Source of the DNA: Gossypium raimondii
Lineage: Eukaryota > Streptophyta > Magnoliopsida > Malvales > Malvaceae
Direction: 5' to 3'
Length of the DNA stretch: 64,000 nt
Assembly: GCF_025698545.1 (NCBI RefSeq)
Contig: NC_068569.1
Location: 12,152,001-12,216,000, forward strand
The position numbers and the translations under genes were made by a program. The notes under the pieces are model-generated. The model saw nothing but the letters and a program-made list of their open reading frames with translations. It was not told where the DNA came from and made no database searches. The first letter of the stretch is position 1. Each line of letters begins with the position of its first letter. Below are positions 35,132 to 47,878 of the stretch, in pieces.

Positions 35132-37457
35132 TGTAATACCCCAAAAATTACTACACTAAGAAAGTAGGTATCCTTGATAGTAAAATAAGGAAATAAAGTG
35201 ACAAAAGGGAAATTTTGAGTTATGGCAACATTGGGAATTATATTATGACATATTAATTCAAGAAATGATTAAATCGCAAAAGTGAGAAAAGTTTTGTTGC
35301 CTAAGAGTAAGTACTCGAAATTTGAGGGGTTAAAGTGTAAATATGAAAAAGTTGAAGGACCAATAGTGTAAATATTTCAAGGGTGGAATAATCTAGAAAC
35401 TAAGGAAAATGAATGAATTAGGACCAAATTTGAAAAGGTAAAAAATTTTGAGGGACTAAATCACAATTTCACCAAATTAAGTGATGACTCGAGGATGGAA
35501 TTTTTAAAGATTATAAAGGGCAAAATGGTCAATTAGAAGAGAGAGAAATCTAGAAGGCAATGGTGATGTTGGTGATATTTTAGATTAATTAATTAAATAA
35601 ATATTAGTTTATTAATATTTTAATTTGATTTTTAAATGATATTTTATTATTTTAGTATTATTCTATTTAGTATATATATGGAAGGAAAGATGAAGAATCT
35701 TCATCTTGTTCCCATGCATCCAACGTATGAAGAGAAAAGAAAGAAAGAAACTTTCTTTTCTTTACAATTTGGTACTTTCACCAAAAAATCAACATTTCCA
35801 CTTAGAAATCAAAAGAATTTTCATACCCATCAAGAGAGAAAAATAACAAGGAGACAATGGGGAGCTAGAATATCAAGTTAGATTCAAGAAATGGAAGCGG
35901 GAGGAGAGAGAAAATCAAGTTAAAGATTGAAATCAATAGGACAAGGTAAGAACATCAAGAATTCAATATATTTTTAAGTTTGTTATTATTGAAAAAGCCT
36001 GGAAATGATGTTATAGTAGAGTTTTATTAAATGAAGTCTTATGTTCTTGATATATTAGTGAAGTGAAATAAGAGAAAGTGATGAAAAATATTATAGAGAA
36101 AATGAATAAGGAAGTTATAAACTTAGTAATCAACATTTTGCACTAAAACAGTTTTGGACAGCATCAGTAGGCTAACTTCGAAAAATCACCATAAATTATG
36201 AAAATAGAATTATAGGATGAAAAAAATATGGAATTAAATCTTATTAAGTCTAGTTTCTCATAGAAGAAACGGTGTAAGTAATAGAATTGTAAATCATGAG
36301 ATATAATAAATTATGTGAGACAAGGTCAGAATGAATTCGGGTTCCCCTGTTCTGACTTTGGAAAATCATCAAAAATTGGAGAAAAATAATTATGGGCTTA
36401 AATTTATATGTTTAAAATCCTGAATGAGTCTATTTTCAAGATAAACAAACGGAAACATCATCCAAATCCTGTACGAGGAGATAATTAATTTTTAGTGAAG
36501 AAGAGTCAAAACTGTCAGACAGCAGAACATGGATGACTTTAAAGAATAAACTGTACTTATTGGCTAAACCAAAAATTCTGAAAATTTTATAGTAAGAAGA
36601 TATGCGAGTCTAGTTTCAGAGAAAATTAACGGATCTCAACTCGGAGTTACATAGCTCAAGATATAAATAATTTTGTAACAATGACTCAAGTGGACAGCTT
36701 TGAATGAACAAAAAAATAAATAGTGAAATTATTGATAATGTTACATATAAGCATGTTATATACATTAAGGATGTGGAATGGAGAGGAGGAGGAAAAATAT
36801 ATGATTATTCAACTAGCATGAGTTTTCATTAAAATGGCTAATTTGCATGTTTTAGATTCAGGGCTAAATTGAATAAAAGTAATATTTTAAGGGTAAATTT
36901 GTAAAAATGTTAAAAAGTGACCAAATTGCATGAAATGAATTGTTTTATTATTTAAATTAATAAATTGAATGAAATATTACTTTATATCAAGATTGAGTGG
37001 AAATTCAAAGGAAAATAGAAAATTTTCAAAATATCCTTTAATTTTGGTATTTCGCAATTTAGTCCGTAAGTTCGTGTAACTTGAATTATGTTCTTAGATG
37101 ATTGGAATATATATATTGGATTGAGAAATTGATTTGAATAGTGAACATGAGAAATTGTGAATTGAATGAAATGAAAATGAAGTTTTGAATTACATGAGTA
37201 AATATCGGGTCTCGTAGGTCCTATTTGTTATGGATATAATATTTCGAGAAGATGCTGTAAAGAATTATAAAAGCACGTTAATAATTTAAAAGTTTTAATT
37301 CGGATGAAATTTTGTAACTTGGTTTAATACATATGCAAATGTATGTCTTCTAGTAATGCCTCGTACCCTATTTCGGCGTAGTATACGGGTAAGAGATGTT
37401 ACAATGTGACATCACCAGATTCAGTCATAACGTTTAGACCATGTTATGGGTGTTACA
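35132..37457 (+). mobile_element. Solo-LTR-like insertion (TGTAATACCCC ... GGGTGTTACA), 2.3 kb
   Basis: The ends are TGTAATACCCC and GGGTGTTACA, the start and finish typical of many dicot Ty3/gypsy LTRs. The 3' part has the familiar GCCTCGTACCCTATTTCGGCG and ACGGGTAAGAGATGTTACA words, so an alternative end exists at 37403. A TATA box (TATATATATGG, 35671) precedes a transcribed-looking segment with an 81-codon frame that matches no protein. No internal domain or second LTR is present. The flanks are TAAAGTGTACTAA (35119-35131) and TAAAGTGACTAAA (37458-37470), a 12-13 bp near-repeat, longer than the usual 5 bp. Confidence 0.65.
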
Positions 37458-37796
37458 TAAAGTGACTAAAATATTTAGTTTCGAAAAAAATAATAGTTGA
37501 GCCACTCAAATGGTAAAAAACATAATTGAGTAATTTTTTTATAATTTTTCCATTAAAAATAATTTATAGCATGAATTTAACGTTATGCACAATTATTTAA
37601 TTGATAAAAATTTAATGGGTGAGTTAATTTGCAGTTTTTAAGTAGAGGGTTGTTGTTTATGCTTTTAATTTGAAGGAAGAAAACAAGAAGGGATTTTCAT
37701 CTTTTAAATTCACACGCGCTCGTCCGCGCATGCAAATAGCGGCTTGTAAATAATAGTGGTGGTAACCCCATCTCTTTGCTAACCAAAAGAAAGAAG

Positions 37797-40700
37797 ATGA
37801 GAATCTTACTCTGCAACTGCAACTCTCCACCTTCACTCTCTCTAACGCCACCTCAGAAACCTCCTCCGTCATTATTTCCGGCCGCCGCCGTTTGGACCAA
37901 GAAAACCCTGATTACTGCTCTTTCCGGAGCTCTCTCTTTAACTCTCCTAGTTTCTTCCCCGTCTCCTGCCCTTTCTAGCGATTCGCCGCCTTTTCAACCT
38001 CCTCGACCACCTCAACTTTCAACTCCGCTACCCGATCGTTGCAACGAAGAAGAAGAAGAACAACTACAAAATAAGGTTGTGCTCAAACCTGAATTCGTCA
38101 CCAATGAAGAAATCGTACAAGAAGCTTGGCAGATCGTCAATGATAGCTTTCTCGATACCGGTCGCCACCGCTGGTCTCCTCAATCCTGGGAGGTAATGTT
38201 TATTTTTATCTTTTTGTTTTGTGGCTATTTCCGTTTTCCTGCTTTTATTTTTTGACATCGTTTGCTCGTCGCAGCAAAAGAAGGAGGATATTTTGGGGAC
38301 TTCGATTCAAACGAGGTCTAAGGCTCATGAGTTAATCAAAAGAATGCTGGCGAGTTTAGGGGATCCTTACACGCGATTCCTCTCACCAGCCGAGGTAATT
38401 CTTTACTGAATCACCTTATAGTAACATTCTTTACATGTAAGCTGAAAGTGCATCAAATATAAATATATGCGATATTTATTTACTGATGGATTTTTTAGTT
38501 TTTTCCCCTTTTTACATGGCAATTGGCATTTTGGGTCACTTTTTTGTCACTGTTGAAAGTTCTCGAAGATGGCGAGGTATGACATCACTGGTATTGGAAT
38601 AAACATTAGGGAAGTTCCAGATGATACTGGCAGTGTAAAACTGAAGGTACAAGGACTTATATTGGATGGCCCTGCTCATACTGCAGGAGTAAGACAGGTA
38701 TATATCCGTAGTAGTGCTATACTTGCATTGGTCAATTACTTTGTTGGTTCTAACAACGTTTTTAGTTTCTTTATCTCCGTCTACTCATTTATCTTTAGAA
38801 AAAAAAAATTCTGATATTTTGCTTTCTGCTTAGCTAGATTTTGTGCTATTTTCCCACTTTTCTAATATATCCGCACTGTTTTCTATGGACATATATGAAT
38901 GGCCAAGTCACAGGTATAAATTGCTTGTTTGTTGTTGTCGTTTCATTGAATACCATTCAATGAAACAGTGACTAGAGAACTAAGAATCCAAGATGAGGCG
39001 GGTTAGTGAGATTACAGGAGGACAATAATACTATGGAGAGTGGATGGTGGTGCCTTCTTTATTTATTTAATAGAATAAATAATGCTCTTGCATGTATGCA
39101 GCAAAAAATTGGAAGATTCTATATGCAAGTGTTGATTTAATTTCTCTATAGTGTACATATGTATGGCTTATTTGTTTCGTTATATTAGTAATTTCTTTTG
39201 ATAGGGAGATGAAGTTTTAGCTGTTAATGGAGAGGATGTTGTGGGGAAGTCGGCCTTTGAAGTTTCATCTTTGTTACAAGGTCCTAATGAAACCTTTGTG
39301 ACCATTAAGGTTGTGCTCTAAATTAGCCCTATGAATATAGCAGTTCATTGTTAACCTTGATACATGTTCCTTCTTCACCCAATGATCGTCTCTCAATTTT
39401 AGATCAGGCATGGCAATTGTGGACCTACCCAATCTCTAGAAATCCAAAGACAACTTGTTGCTCGATCACCTGTTTTTTATCGGTTGGAACAAGTTAGTAA
39501 CAGCCCCAGTTCTGTTGGGTATATGAGGCTAAAGGAGTTCAATGCATTGGCTAGAAAAGATCTGGTCATTGGTAATTTTTATTTTTATTTTAGTGGATCT
39601 CACCTGATTGCTATTTATGATGAGCATGTTTGTGATGAATAACTTAAAAAAAATTTTATGTGTCTTTGAAATATAATGCAAGCTATGACTGTTTAAGTGT
39701 TTATTCCCTCCCACTTTTTCCCTCACGCACTTACTGCTTCCAGCATACAAGTTATACCAAAAAATCAAAGCAAATAGATGGGTTAGCTTTGTTAGACAAT
39801 AGGAAACAGATTTTTTAGCACGAAAAACAAATACAAGCCTTTATGATACATTTACAATCAATGGTTGCTTCTTCCGTCTTCTAACAAATTTCTCGAGTCA
39901 TAAGCTGCCAAAACATGAAAAATTTCTTTCTCTGTTCATATTTTTTCCTGTATTGAGGATTTAAGAGTTTTATGTCTTCTGCTATTGAGGTCTATTGTCT
40001 TATAGCTTGAAACTGCGATGCTACGCTAGTGCAACTAACTATGTTCATGGGGTTGGTTTTTCCTTCTCTTATTTACATACTCTTGTACTGCAGCAATGAA
40101 GCGACTTCAGGATATGGGTGCTTCATATTTCATTCTGGATCTTAGAGACAATCTTGGAGGACTAGTACAGGTTTGTTTGATTTTGCCTCCCAGTTAGTTT
40201 TACCTTTCTATCTGACATATAGGTTTGATGATCATCATCTCTGTGACTCTGTTTTTTGTGTATTTCAGGCTGGAATTGAAATTGCCAAGCTATTTCTGAA
40301 TAAAGGGGAAACGGTATGTCATTCATTACGGTTTTAACTTCAAAGAAGGCTTACTGCTTGCTCTCTCTCTCTCTCTCTCTCTCTTTTCTTTCTTTTCTCT
40401 TTTTTAATGTGCTTGCTGTGAGATTTTGAGCTATTTTCTTCTTTATCCCTGTATTTTGGCCTTGTGAAAGTAGCTTGCCTATGATGCAATTGCTACAAGA
40501 AAAACGTTTTATTGATGCATATGTCTGATCTCTTTGACTAATTAAGTAGTTTTGGTGTTTCCTCTTGCTTGTAAAACTGGGCAGATCATTTACACAGTTG
40601 GGAGGGATCCACAGTACCAGAAGAATGTTGTTGCTGATACTGCCCCGTTGGTTACATTGCCTGTAGTTGTATGCACTTTTACATCATCCTAACATTTGTG

Positions 40701-42462
40701 CTTTTAGTTTGTTTTTGTGAACATAGAATGTATGCTTTCACATCGGATTCTAGAGAAGTAGATTCATTCAGTGGGTAATGCCACTTTTGCTGTCATGATT
40801 GTTCAAAAAGAAATGTCTAAGGAACTTTTAAAATTGGATTGACATGGTCTTCAAGGTAGATTTAAATTTCCAGGGCTTCTCTACAATGTTGTTTTCTGCG
40901 ACAGGAGAGAAGCCTGTAGAAATTGTTTGTCTTTAATTTATTGTTGGAAGCAAATTACTTGCCTAAATAATCAGCTTCTGTGCAGGTTTTGGTGAATAAC
41001 AGAACTGCTAGCGCAAGTGAAATTGTGAGTAGACCAGTTGCCCCTTTTATCTATGGTTTTGCTTGTCTTTTACAATGGGATAATGTCTTGTATGGCCTGG
41101 CCCCTGGCTGGTTAGATACTGTCTAAGATGGTACTTGGAATTAGAAAATGTTTGATCCGGTACTTTCCTCAACTTCCAATCCATGTATCAATCTGCTCAA
41201 TGGCCTAACACCATTAAATGGCTTGGCAATCAATCAATAAGATTTTGACACATGCAGATATTGCAATACATCAATCAATAAAATTTTAAAATTGTGAAAA
41301 ATTACTTAAAATAAGTTGTTTTTAAATTATGATTTTGTACTTCCAAAAAGGTAAAATTTTATATTCTTTATTTTTCCATAATCAAATCTTAATATTTATG
41401 AAAAAGGAAATAATTTCTTTTTTGGAATTTCTCAGAAGTTTGATTTTCTCTTCTTTCCTTTTCTCCAAATTTTAATGCTATCTGCTGCTTGTCAATATTA
41501 TGAGGCAGTCCCATGTTATCCGCGTGTGCAATATTTACACGTCAAATTTTTGTTGGCTGGCTAGTACATTATTGACATTTTGTTAACAGTGTAAGGCCAT
41601 GGGGAGATTGATGTACAAATTGAAAGTTAGGTACCTAACTATGCATTTTTTAATCAAGTTCCACATTAGACATATTTTAATAGTTCAGTGGCCATTGAAG
41701 ACAATTTCCCTTCCACGGTTGCATTTACTCTAAATTGCCATTGGTTTCAGGTTGCTTCTGCTCTTCATGATAACTGCAGAGCTGTTCTTGTTGGGGAGAG
41801 GACTTTCGGCAAGGTTTGAAGTTTAGCTCATTTTCTCTAACTCAAGCTCTCCCTCTGCAGTTCTCTTATTTTTTCCTTTATCATTTGTCTACCACGACCC
41901 CCTCCCCAAATTTTCCATCAAGTTGAAATGAACTTTGAACTGTGTCTGGTTGGTGTCTTTGACTCTTTGTTTTTGGTACAATGATGAAATCTTTTATGGC
42001 TGATAACTGAAATCACTATTTTAGTTATAATAGCCCATGTTTAAAGTCTTTCACTGATATGGTTATAGAACTAATGGTGGTAGCTGTTGGCCTTGTTTAT
42101 ATTATTGATGAAAAACATTTCTTCTAGAATCTAAAATAAAACCCTTTTTGTCTGTTACAGGGTCTGATTCAATCTGTCTTTGAACTTCGAGATGGATCTG
42201 GGGTAGTTGTCACTGTAGGACAGTATGTAACACCAAATCATTTGGACATCAATGGCAATGGAATAGAACCCGACTTTAGAAACTTCCCGGGTAATTATTT
42301 CTTTCACGGTTCAAGCAGAGGGGGCCTCCTTAGGCGTTGTAACACTGTGATAAGAAATTGAAGCTGGGCAATATTTGATATCTGATTAACACTGCCGTAT
42401 ATGCAGGTTGGAGCGATGTTTCACAGCATCTGTTGAAGTGCAATTTGCATCAACAAGGCTAG
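37797..42462 (+). CDS. CTPA: Carboxyl-terminal processing peptidase, chloroplastic (peptidase S41A), 12 exons, 473 aa
   Basis: Exons: 37797-38192, 38275-38394, 38560-38697, 39205-39309, 39403-39571, 40094-40170, 40269-40313, 40585-40668, 40986-41024, 41751-41813, 42161-42290 and 42407-42462. All are GT-AG, total 1422 nt. Residues 1-70 look like a chloroplast transit peptide plus a hydrophobic thylakoid-transfer segment (TALSGALSLTLLVSSPSPAL). A PDZ domain covers about 175-255 (GIGINIREVPDD, GDEVLAVNGEDVVG). The protease core has ILDLRDNLGG, VLVNNRTASASEI and GERTFGKGLIQS. Ser387 and Lys412 form the expected Ser/Lys dyad, 25 residues apart as in Scenedesmus D1 protease. The family removes the C-terminal extension of photosystem II protein D1 in the thylakoid lumen. 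Of the plant paralogues this may be the type represented by At5g46390, given its neighbour PRP39. Confidence 0.95.
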
Positions 42463-42926
42463 AAACAGGTTTATCCTGGTCCTTTCTGTTTCTTTTTTTA
42501 ACTCTTCTCTTCCTCCTGGGTAGATAGTTACTACATCTATGTTACGGAATTCTGCAGTTCATATCCTCAAAATTGTTGCTGCTAAATGGAGGTATGATGT
42601 GGATTTGCCTGCCCAGTAGCTGCACTCGAGGGATTTGAGATGAAAATGAAGACTTGAGAGCTGATTTTCCACGCAGGGCTTTGGCTTATATCCTGTATGG
42701 CAAAGTGGGATTATTGTTTAGGTTTGCTGGATTCAGAGTTCAGTCTACAAGAACACCAGCAGAAGTAAAACGGTCTGCCAAGACGGATTTACCATGAGGC
42801 AACGGAGGCAATTGCCCCAGCTGAAAAATCCTAAAATATATTACTTCGTAATTATCATTATCATTTCTTATAAAAAAACAGATTTTACTGTACCAATGAA
42901 AGAAAATATTTATCTGTCCAATTATC

Positions 42927-42932
42927 AATAAA
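42927..42932 (+). terminator. Putative polyadenylation signal of the peptidase gene
   Basis: AATAAA lies 465 bp past the stop codon in AT-rich sequence, in the right position for the 3' end of a plant transcript. An earlier weak signal is possible. Confidence 0.45.
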
Positions 42933-43761
42933 AAAGATCTATTTATCGCTTTGGGTGGATGTTTGTAGCATGGTTTGATCTGACCTGGAAGTTCGAATTT
43001 TGAAAATTATTTTTCATGAGGCAAACAGGTACAGGATAATTCCTGTATATTGTGTATTTATGTAAATTTTGTTTAAGATGTTATGTAAATTTCAACCCAT
43101 AATTCTTTAGACAAATATATGTATTCAATTTCTGTGTTATCTTTTAAAATATTGTTTTCTTATTATGTTGTGCTATTTATTTTTATTTATTGACTTTTTT
43201 GTGCATCCTCTCTAATATGATTTGCATATCATTTATATACTACCATCCCTTTGCCATACCATATCTTAAATTTATCCTCTGCCAACGTTTTGATTCAGTC
43301 CCATAAACAGTAGAAAAGTGACAGAATAAAAAAAGCCACCCAACAACATCAATGTCTCTCTATATATTAATATGATTTCAGAAACACCAGATTTAAATTC
43401 CCAACAGACCAGCCTTTTGCCTTTTCCTCATTCATACATTATTTCCCCCTCTTTTTTGCACCTTCCCTTGCTTGCTAGTTCCAACAACTCGATGCCTCCT
43501 TTCATAAGTTTCCTTTATTCTCCTTTCTCTGTTTCCATCTCTCTTCGATCCAAGGAAGCTTTGATTCTTAATGTTTTAATTTGTTTATTATTATTATTAT
43601 TTTTATATAACAAGTATAAGGATGATTACTAGACTTTTCTTTGCAGTACCTCCATTGGCCCTCGTCTTTGTTTTATTATATAAATACCTATTAGCTTCTA
43701 CATTATTGTTCTTACTAAACAAGATTTTCAAAACCCTCTATTATACAAGCAGATTCAAGAC
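42933..43761 (+). promoter_or_regulatory. Promoter and leader of the X8-domain gene
   Basis: A TATA box, CTATATATTA, sits at 43360-43369, which would put transcription start near 43390-43400 and give a leader of about 360 nt before the ATG at 43762. The leader is pyrimidine-rich and contains an upstream ATG (43622) whose frame runs to 43837, overlapping the main start in another frame. This could lower translation; that is an inference. Confidence 0.55.
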
Positions 43762-45057
43762 ATGGATTTTGGACTTGTTCAGTTCCTTACTATCCTTCTC
43801 TTGCATCTTCTCCTATGTTCAGGTGATTGTTGTATAATTATAACCATGCCTTCATATTTTTTTCTTCTTCATTTCTTGTCATGTTTTTATGTTTCTATGG
43901 GAAATTAGATTCTGTTTTTGCCCCAAAACTTGTTTGGATTTTCTGATAAAGAAGGCTTTTTAATGAGACTTCAATTAAGTTATTCATGTCGTTGGTAGGC
44001 GATAGATGATGTTAGTAAAGAAAATATTTTGTAGGAAGTGCATTTCAAAGAGAAATTAATGCCGGAAACTACTAAACTTGCTTTAATCTCTTCAGGTTCA
44101 AGTGTTTCAAAGAAACCCCCTCTCCAAGAAATCAATCAGAGAAAACAAAACCAAGATTCCCGGATGCTCCTGGACCCTTCAATATCCACTACAGTACTAG
44201 ATAATGTTCCCATTGTCAATCCTACAACTCCTGGCACAACTCCAAACCCAACATCCCCATCAACAGAACCGATCACCAACCCGGTAACCCCAGTCACAAC
44301 TCCGACAGCACCAGTTACAACTCCGACAACCCCAACCCCGACTCCTACAACATCATCAGGAGGTTCCTGGTGTGTTGCAAACCAAGGTGCTTCACCAACT
44401 GCTCTACAGGTAGCTCTAGACTACGCTTGCGGATACGGCGGTGCGGACTGCTCAGCAATTCAACCCGGTGCAAGTTGCTATGAACCCAATACAGTTCACG
44501 ATCATGCGTCTTATGCTTTCAATGATTACTACCAGAAGCACCCTGAACCAACAAGCTGTGTTTTTGGAGGCACTGCTCAGCTTACAAATACAGACCCAAG
44601 TATGATATTGTAGTTAAAAATTAAGTTGTTTCTAAACTACGGTTTAATTATAATCTTCCAGCCTTTCAATTAAAATTTGTTTTTGTGTTGGTGCAGGTAA
44701 TGGTAACTGCCATTATGCAGCATCCTCGCCAACCAGGTAAATATCTTACAATCACCATGTAACCAGCTCTCGTATCAGAATATATATGTGCTTATATTTT
44801 TATTTTATTTAACATGTAAATGCAGTGTGACTCCACCTGCCAGCATAACACCTCCAGCCACTCTACCGCCACCGGCTCCGACTACCATGACCATGACCCC
44901 ACCCTTTCCGATGAGCCCACCTTTTACCGGAGCAGGTGGGGATTCAGTTTATGGTTCAGCAGAGCCAACAGGACTCCCAAGCTCAGCCAGCTGTGTGTCA
45001 TTCAGCTACTTGCTGATCTTTGCCACAATGTCACTTGTTGCTGCAAACAAACTCTAG
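43762..45057 (+). CDS. X8-domain GPI-anchored protein (plasmodesmata callose-binding type), 4 exons, 278 aa
   Basis: Exons: 43762-43822, 44096-44599, 44697-44736 and 44826-45057; total 837 nt, with phases closing. Exon 1 encodes only a signal peptide (MDFGLVQFLTILLLHLLLCS). A Pro/Thr-rich linker (about residues 65-108: TTPGTTPNPTSPS, TPVTTPTAPVTTPT) precedes an X8/CBM43 domain at about 110-195. That domain has SWCVANQ, LDYACGYGGADCSAI, SCYEPN, HASYAFNDYYQ and CVFGGTAQL, with the conserved cysteines. A second Pro/Thr/Met-rich stretch follows, and the C-terminus is hydrophobic (FSYLLIFATMSLVAA), as in a GPI signal. X8 domains bind beta-1,3-glucan, and PDCB proteins act at plasmodesmal necks. 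There is no glucanase catalytic domain. The first ATG giving a signal peptide was chosen over the upstream ATG at 43622. Confidence 0.92.
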
Positions 45058-45346
45058 ATACAAAGGAAGACACTTTCAGTTACTTTACCATGACTGAATT
45101 GCAATTCCTTTGGCTTGACAACAGAGTTCAGAGACTCTCAGCAGACCTTGAGAATCCACAATGAAACCCATATTCTCACCGTTAAGATCTATATATACTG
45201 CTATACTTTTTGATCTATGTATACATAGAAACTGATAAAAGAAAAGAAAAAAACAAAGAAACGAGAATAGAATCTCTTAGGTTCTAGTACTCATAGATAA
45301 GTTAAGAATATGATAGCTGCTTTCTCAAAATGATAGTTAGCTGCAG

Positions 45347-45352
45347 AATAAA
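45347..45352 (+). terminator. Putative polyadenylation signal of the X8-domain gene
   Basis: AATAAA lies 290 bp beyond the stop codon, followed by T-rich sequence. The position suits a plant 3' UTR. Confidence 0.5.
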
Positions 45353-47128
45353 ATTGTTGAAGATGCCCCTCTGCCCTAGGAATTTATGCTTTTTCAGTAA
45401 TGGAAACTGTCTCGTACTTTAAGCTAGTCCATGATAATAGATTTTTACTTCCTTTCTAAATTTTACTTATTCATTTTCTCAAATAAAATCCTTGACGTTC
45501 TCACTTCATTTCAACATCAATATGTCAATGCCATGCTATTTCACCGCTACAATGGGCAAGTGTAGTTACGGATGTACTTTTTCTTTTAATTTTTTTTAGT
45601 ACTTTGGTGTATCATATTTTTACATTCTCATATATATATATATATATATTCATACTTTTACATTGAAATGTCTTAGCAAAAAATTTATAGGAAACTAAAC
45701 TTCTATTCTTTTTCAACTACAAAATTTAAATATGAATTTTCTTTTAAGATAAAATCCAGCTGGTTTCCATTAAGAGACAGAAGAATGTTTCAAATAAAAA
45801 AAAACAACCCTTAGAATAAGTAGCTACAAATGGTCACATTTTCCAAGCAAAAACCAAATAACAACTCGTAATCGTAAAACAAAAGATCAAAAGGCAAGAG
45901 CCTATAAGTTTCCCTCTCCCACATCGTAAATAGCAGAGCACAAAACTAGTTTATTTTTGAGTTGATTTCCCAAAACTTTCAAAATCAAGCTTGAAACCAT
46001 GAAACAAAGTGGGGGAAACAAACCTGGAGTGAAATAGTGAGGCAAAATCCGTGAGTCCTTCTTAATCTTTTTGAAAATGTCATTTCCTATTAATATTTTG
46101 AAACTTTCTTATCAGGGTCAATTGACCTCACAACAAAATAAGAAATAAATATTACTTATAATTTTTTTAAATTTCCTTTTATATAATTGATGTATTAATT
46201 CAAAAAAATGATCCTAAAATAATTGATCCCAACAAAATATTAAGGTTTGAAATTATTGATTCTGTATAAGATTCTTAACATTGTGAGTGGATAATAACTT
46301 TTAGAGTATGATTTATACAAATCCTTAAAGAGATTAGGATTGATTAATACAAACTCTTGAAAAATTAGGATTAATTAAAATTTAACATTTTATTTAGAAA
46401 TTCTTGTTGCTAGTGTGATTATTGTGAATCTTGTTTTTGGAAAATTGATATATTATACTCTCATGACACCAAAAAGTACTTAAGTGACATTTTATGAAGA
46501 TGTTGGCTCTTGAAAACTTCTATGTGTTTAATGCTTAGATATATTTGGTCTAAATGTTTAACATGAATGATAAGAAAAATACTATGCATTAGTTTATATG
46601 ACTTTTATAATCGTTTTAATTTTAAAAAATTGATCCTACAATCCAAATTTTTGGCTTCACCTTGCTTCTTATGATTTTGCAAATTAAATATTTTGTTTGG
46701 AGTTGAAATGTAAATGAAAAAATAAATTTCATGTAATTTTTAATCTTTTCTGGTAACTCTGTTACAAATTGACATTATTTGATTATTTTCTATTGTATAG
46801 GGATTAAATTGATGCATTTAATGATATAAGGACTAATTTGATCTAATCCTTATATTAAAGGGACTAAACGGTTACTTTCACTCATTATCTTGTTTCGTCA
46901 CGATAAATTGCGACCAAATTATATTCCTTTTTAATTCATCAACCCATGATTTCAACCAGGCCCATATTATATTTTGGGCCTACTTTCTTACAAGTACCCA
47001 ATTAAATGCAATAATCTGGTCGGACATTCACATAATAAAATCGTCGAAGGATGATGGGAATCGCCATTGCGCCAATTTGATGCAGAAGGAAGGAAGGCGG
47101 CAGAGTTGTATTTTGATTGGTAGCGAAC
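45353..47128. other. Spacer between the X8-domain gene and PRP39
   Basis: Holds an (AT)n tract near 45631-45650 and anonymous AT-rich sequence. No gene, RNA or transposon end is recognised. The PRP39 promoter must lie in its right part; no TATA box stands out in the last 150 bp, as is common for housekeeping genes. Confidence 0.6.
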
Positions 47129-47847
47129 ATGGAGGTACACATTTCAGGAACAGAAACAGAAACAGAGTGGCATCCTAAGAAAGGAAATTATTTAGGTAAA
47201 CACTTGCTTAAAAAAGTTATTATTATTAATTCTGAACTTTTTGTTTTTTTCCCCTTTGAAATTGTTTGTTCTCGTTCGTGTTTTTGTTCTCCTTTTGTGT
47301 GTGTGTTTTCTAGGCTAACCAGTATCTACTCTTTTTTTTTTTCTGTAGAAGGTTTTGATGAGCAGAAACTCAAAGAAATTATTGCTGAAGGTGAATTAGA
47401 TTTTGATGGGTGGACTAAGCTTATATCGGAGGTCGAGAATTTCTTTCATGTAAGTTTATTTAATTAATTTTCTATTCCTTTGGGTTTGTTTATAATGCTG
47501 ATAAACGGGTTTCTCATGTTTATAATGTTTCATGTTGATCATTTGCAGGATGAAATAGAGAATATATGTTTAGTCTATGACTCCTTCTTGTCCGAGTTTC
47601 CTTTGTGCTATGGTTACTGGAGGAGGTATGCTGATCACATGATGCGCTTATGCACCACTGACAAAGCTGTTGATGTCTTTGAACGAGCTGTGCAATCGGC
47701 AACATACTCTATTGATGTTTGGGTTGACTATTGCGGCTTTTCTGTTTCAGTTTTTGAAGATGATAATGATATTCGACGGTAATCTCAATGCTTGAAATTG
47801 TAGTATGAGTTAAACAACAAAATGTAACCATTTTTTACATAATATTA

Positions 47848-47878
<31 letters not shown>

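Noticed and set aside
35636-35881. 81-codon frame downstream of a TATA box
   Set aside because: Part of the transcribed region of an LTR-like insertion; no conserved protein.
47520-47705. Minus-strand frame of 61 codons within PRP39
   Set aside because: Antisense of exon 3; the plus frame has HAT-repeat motifs.
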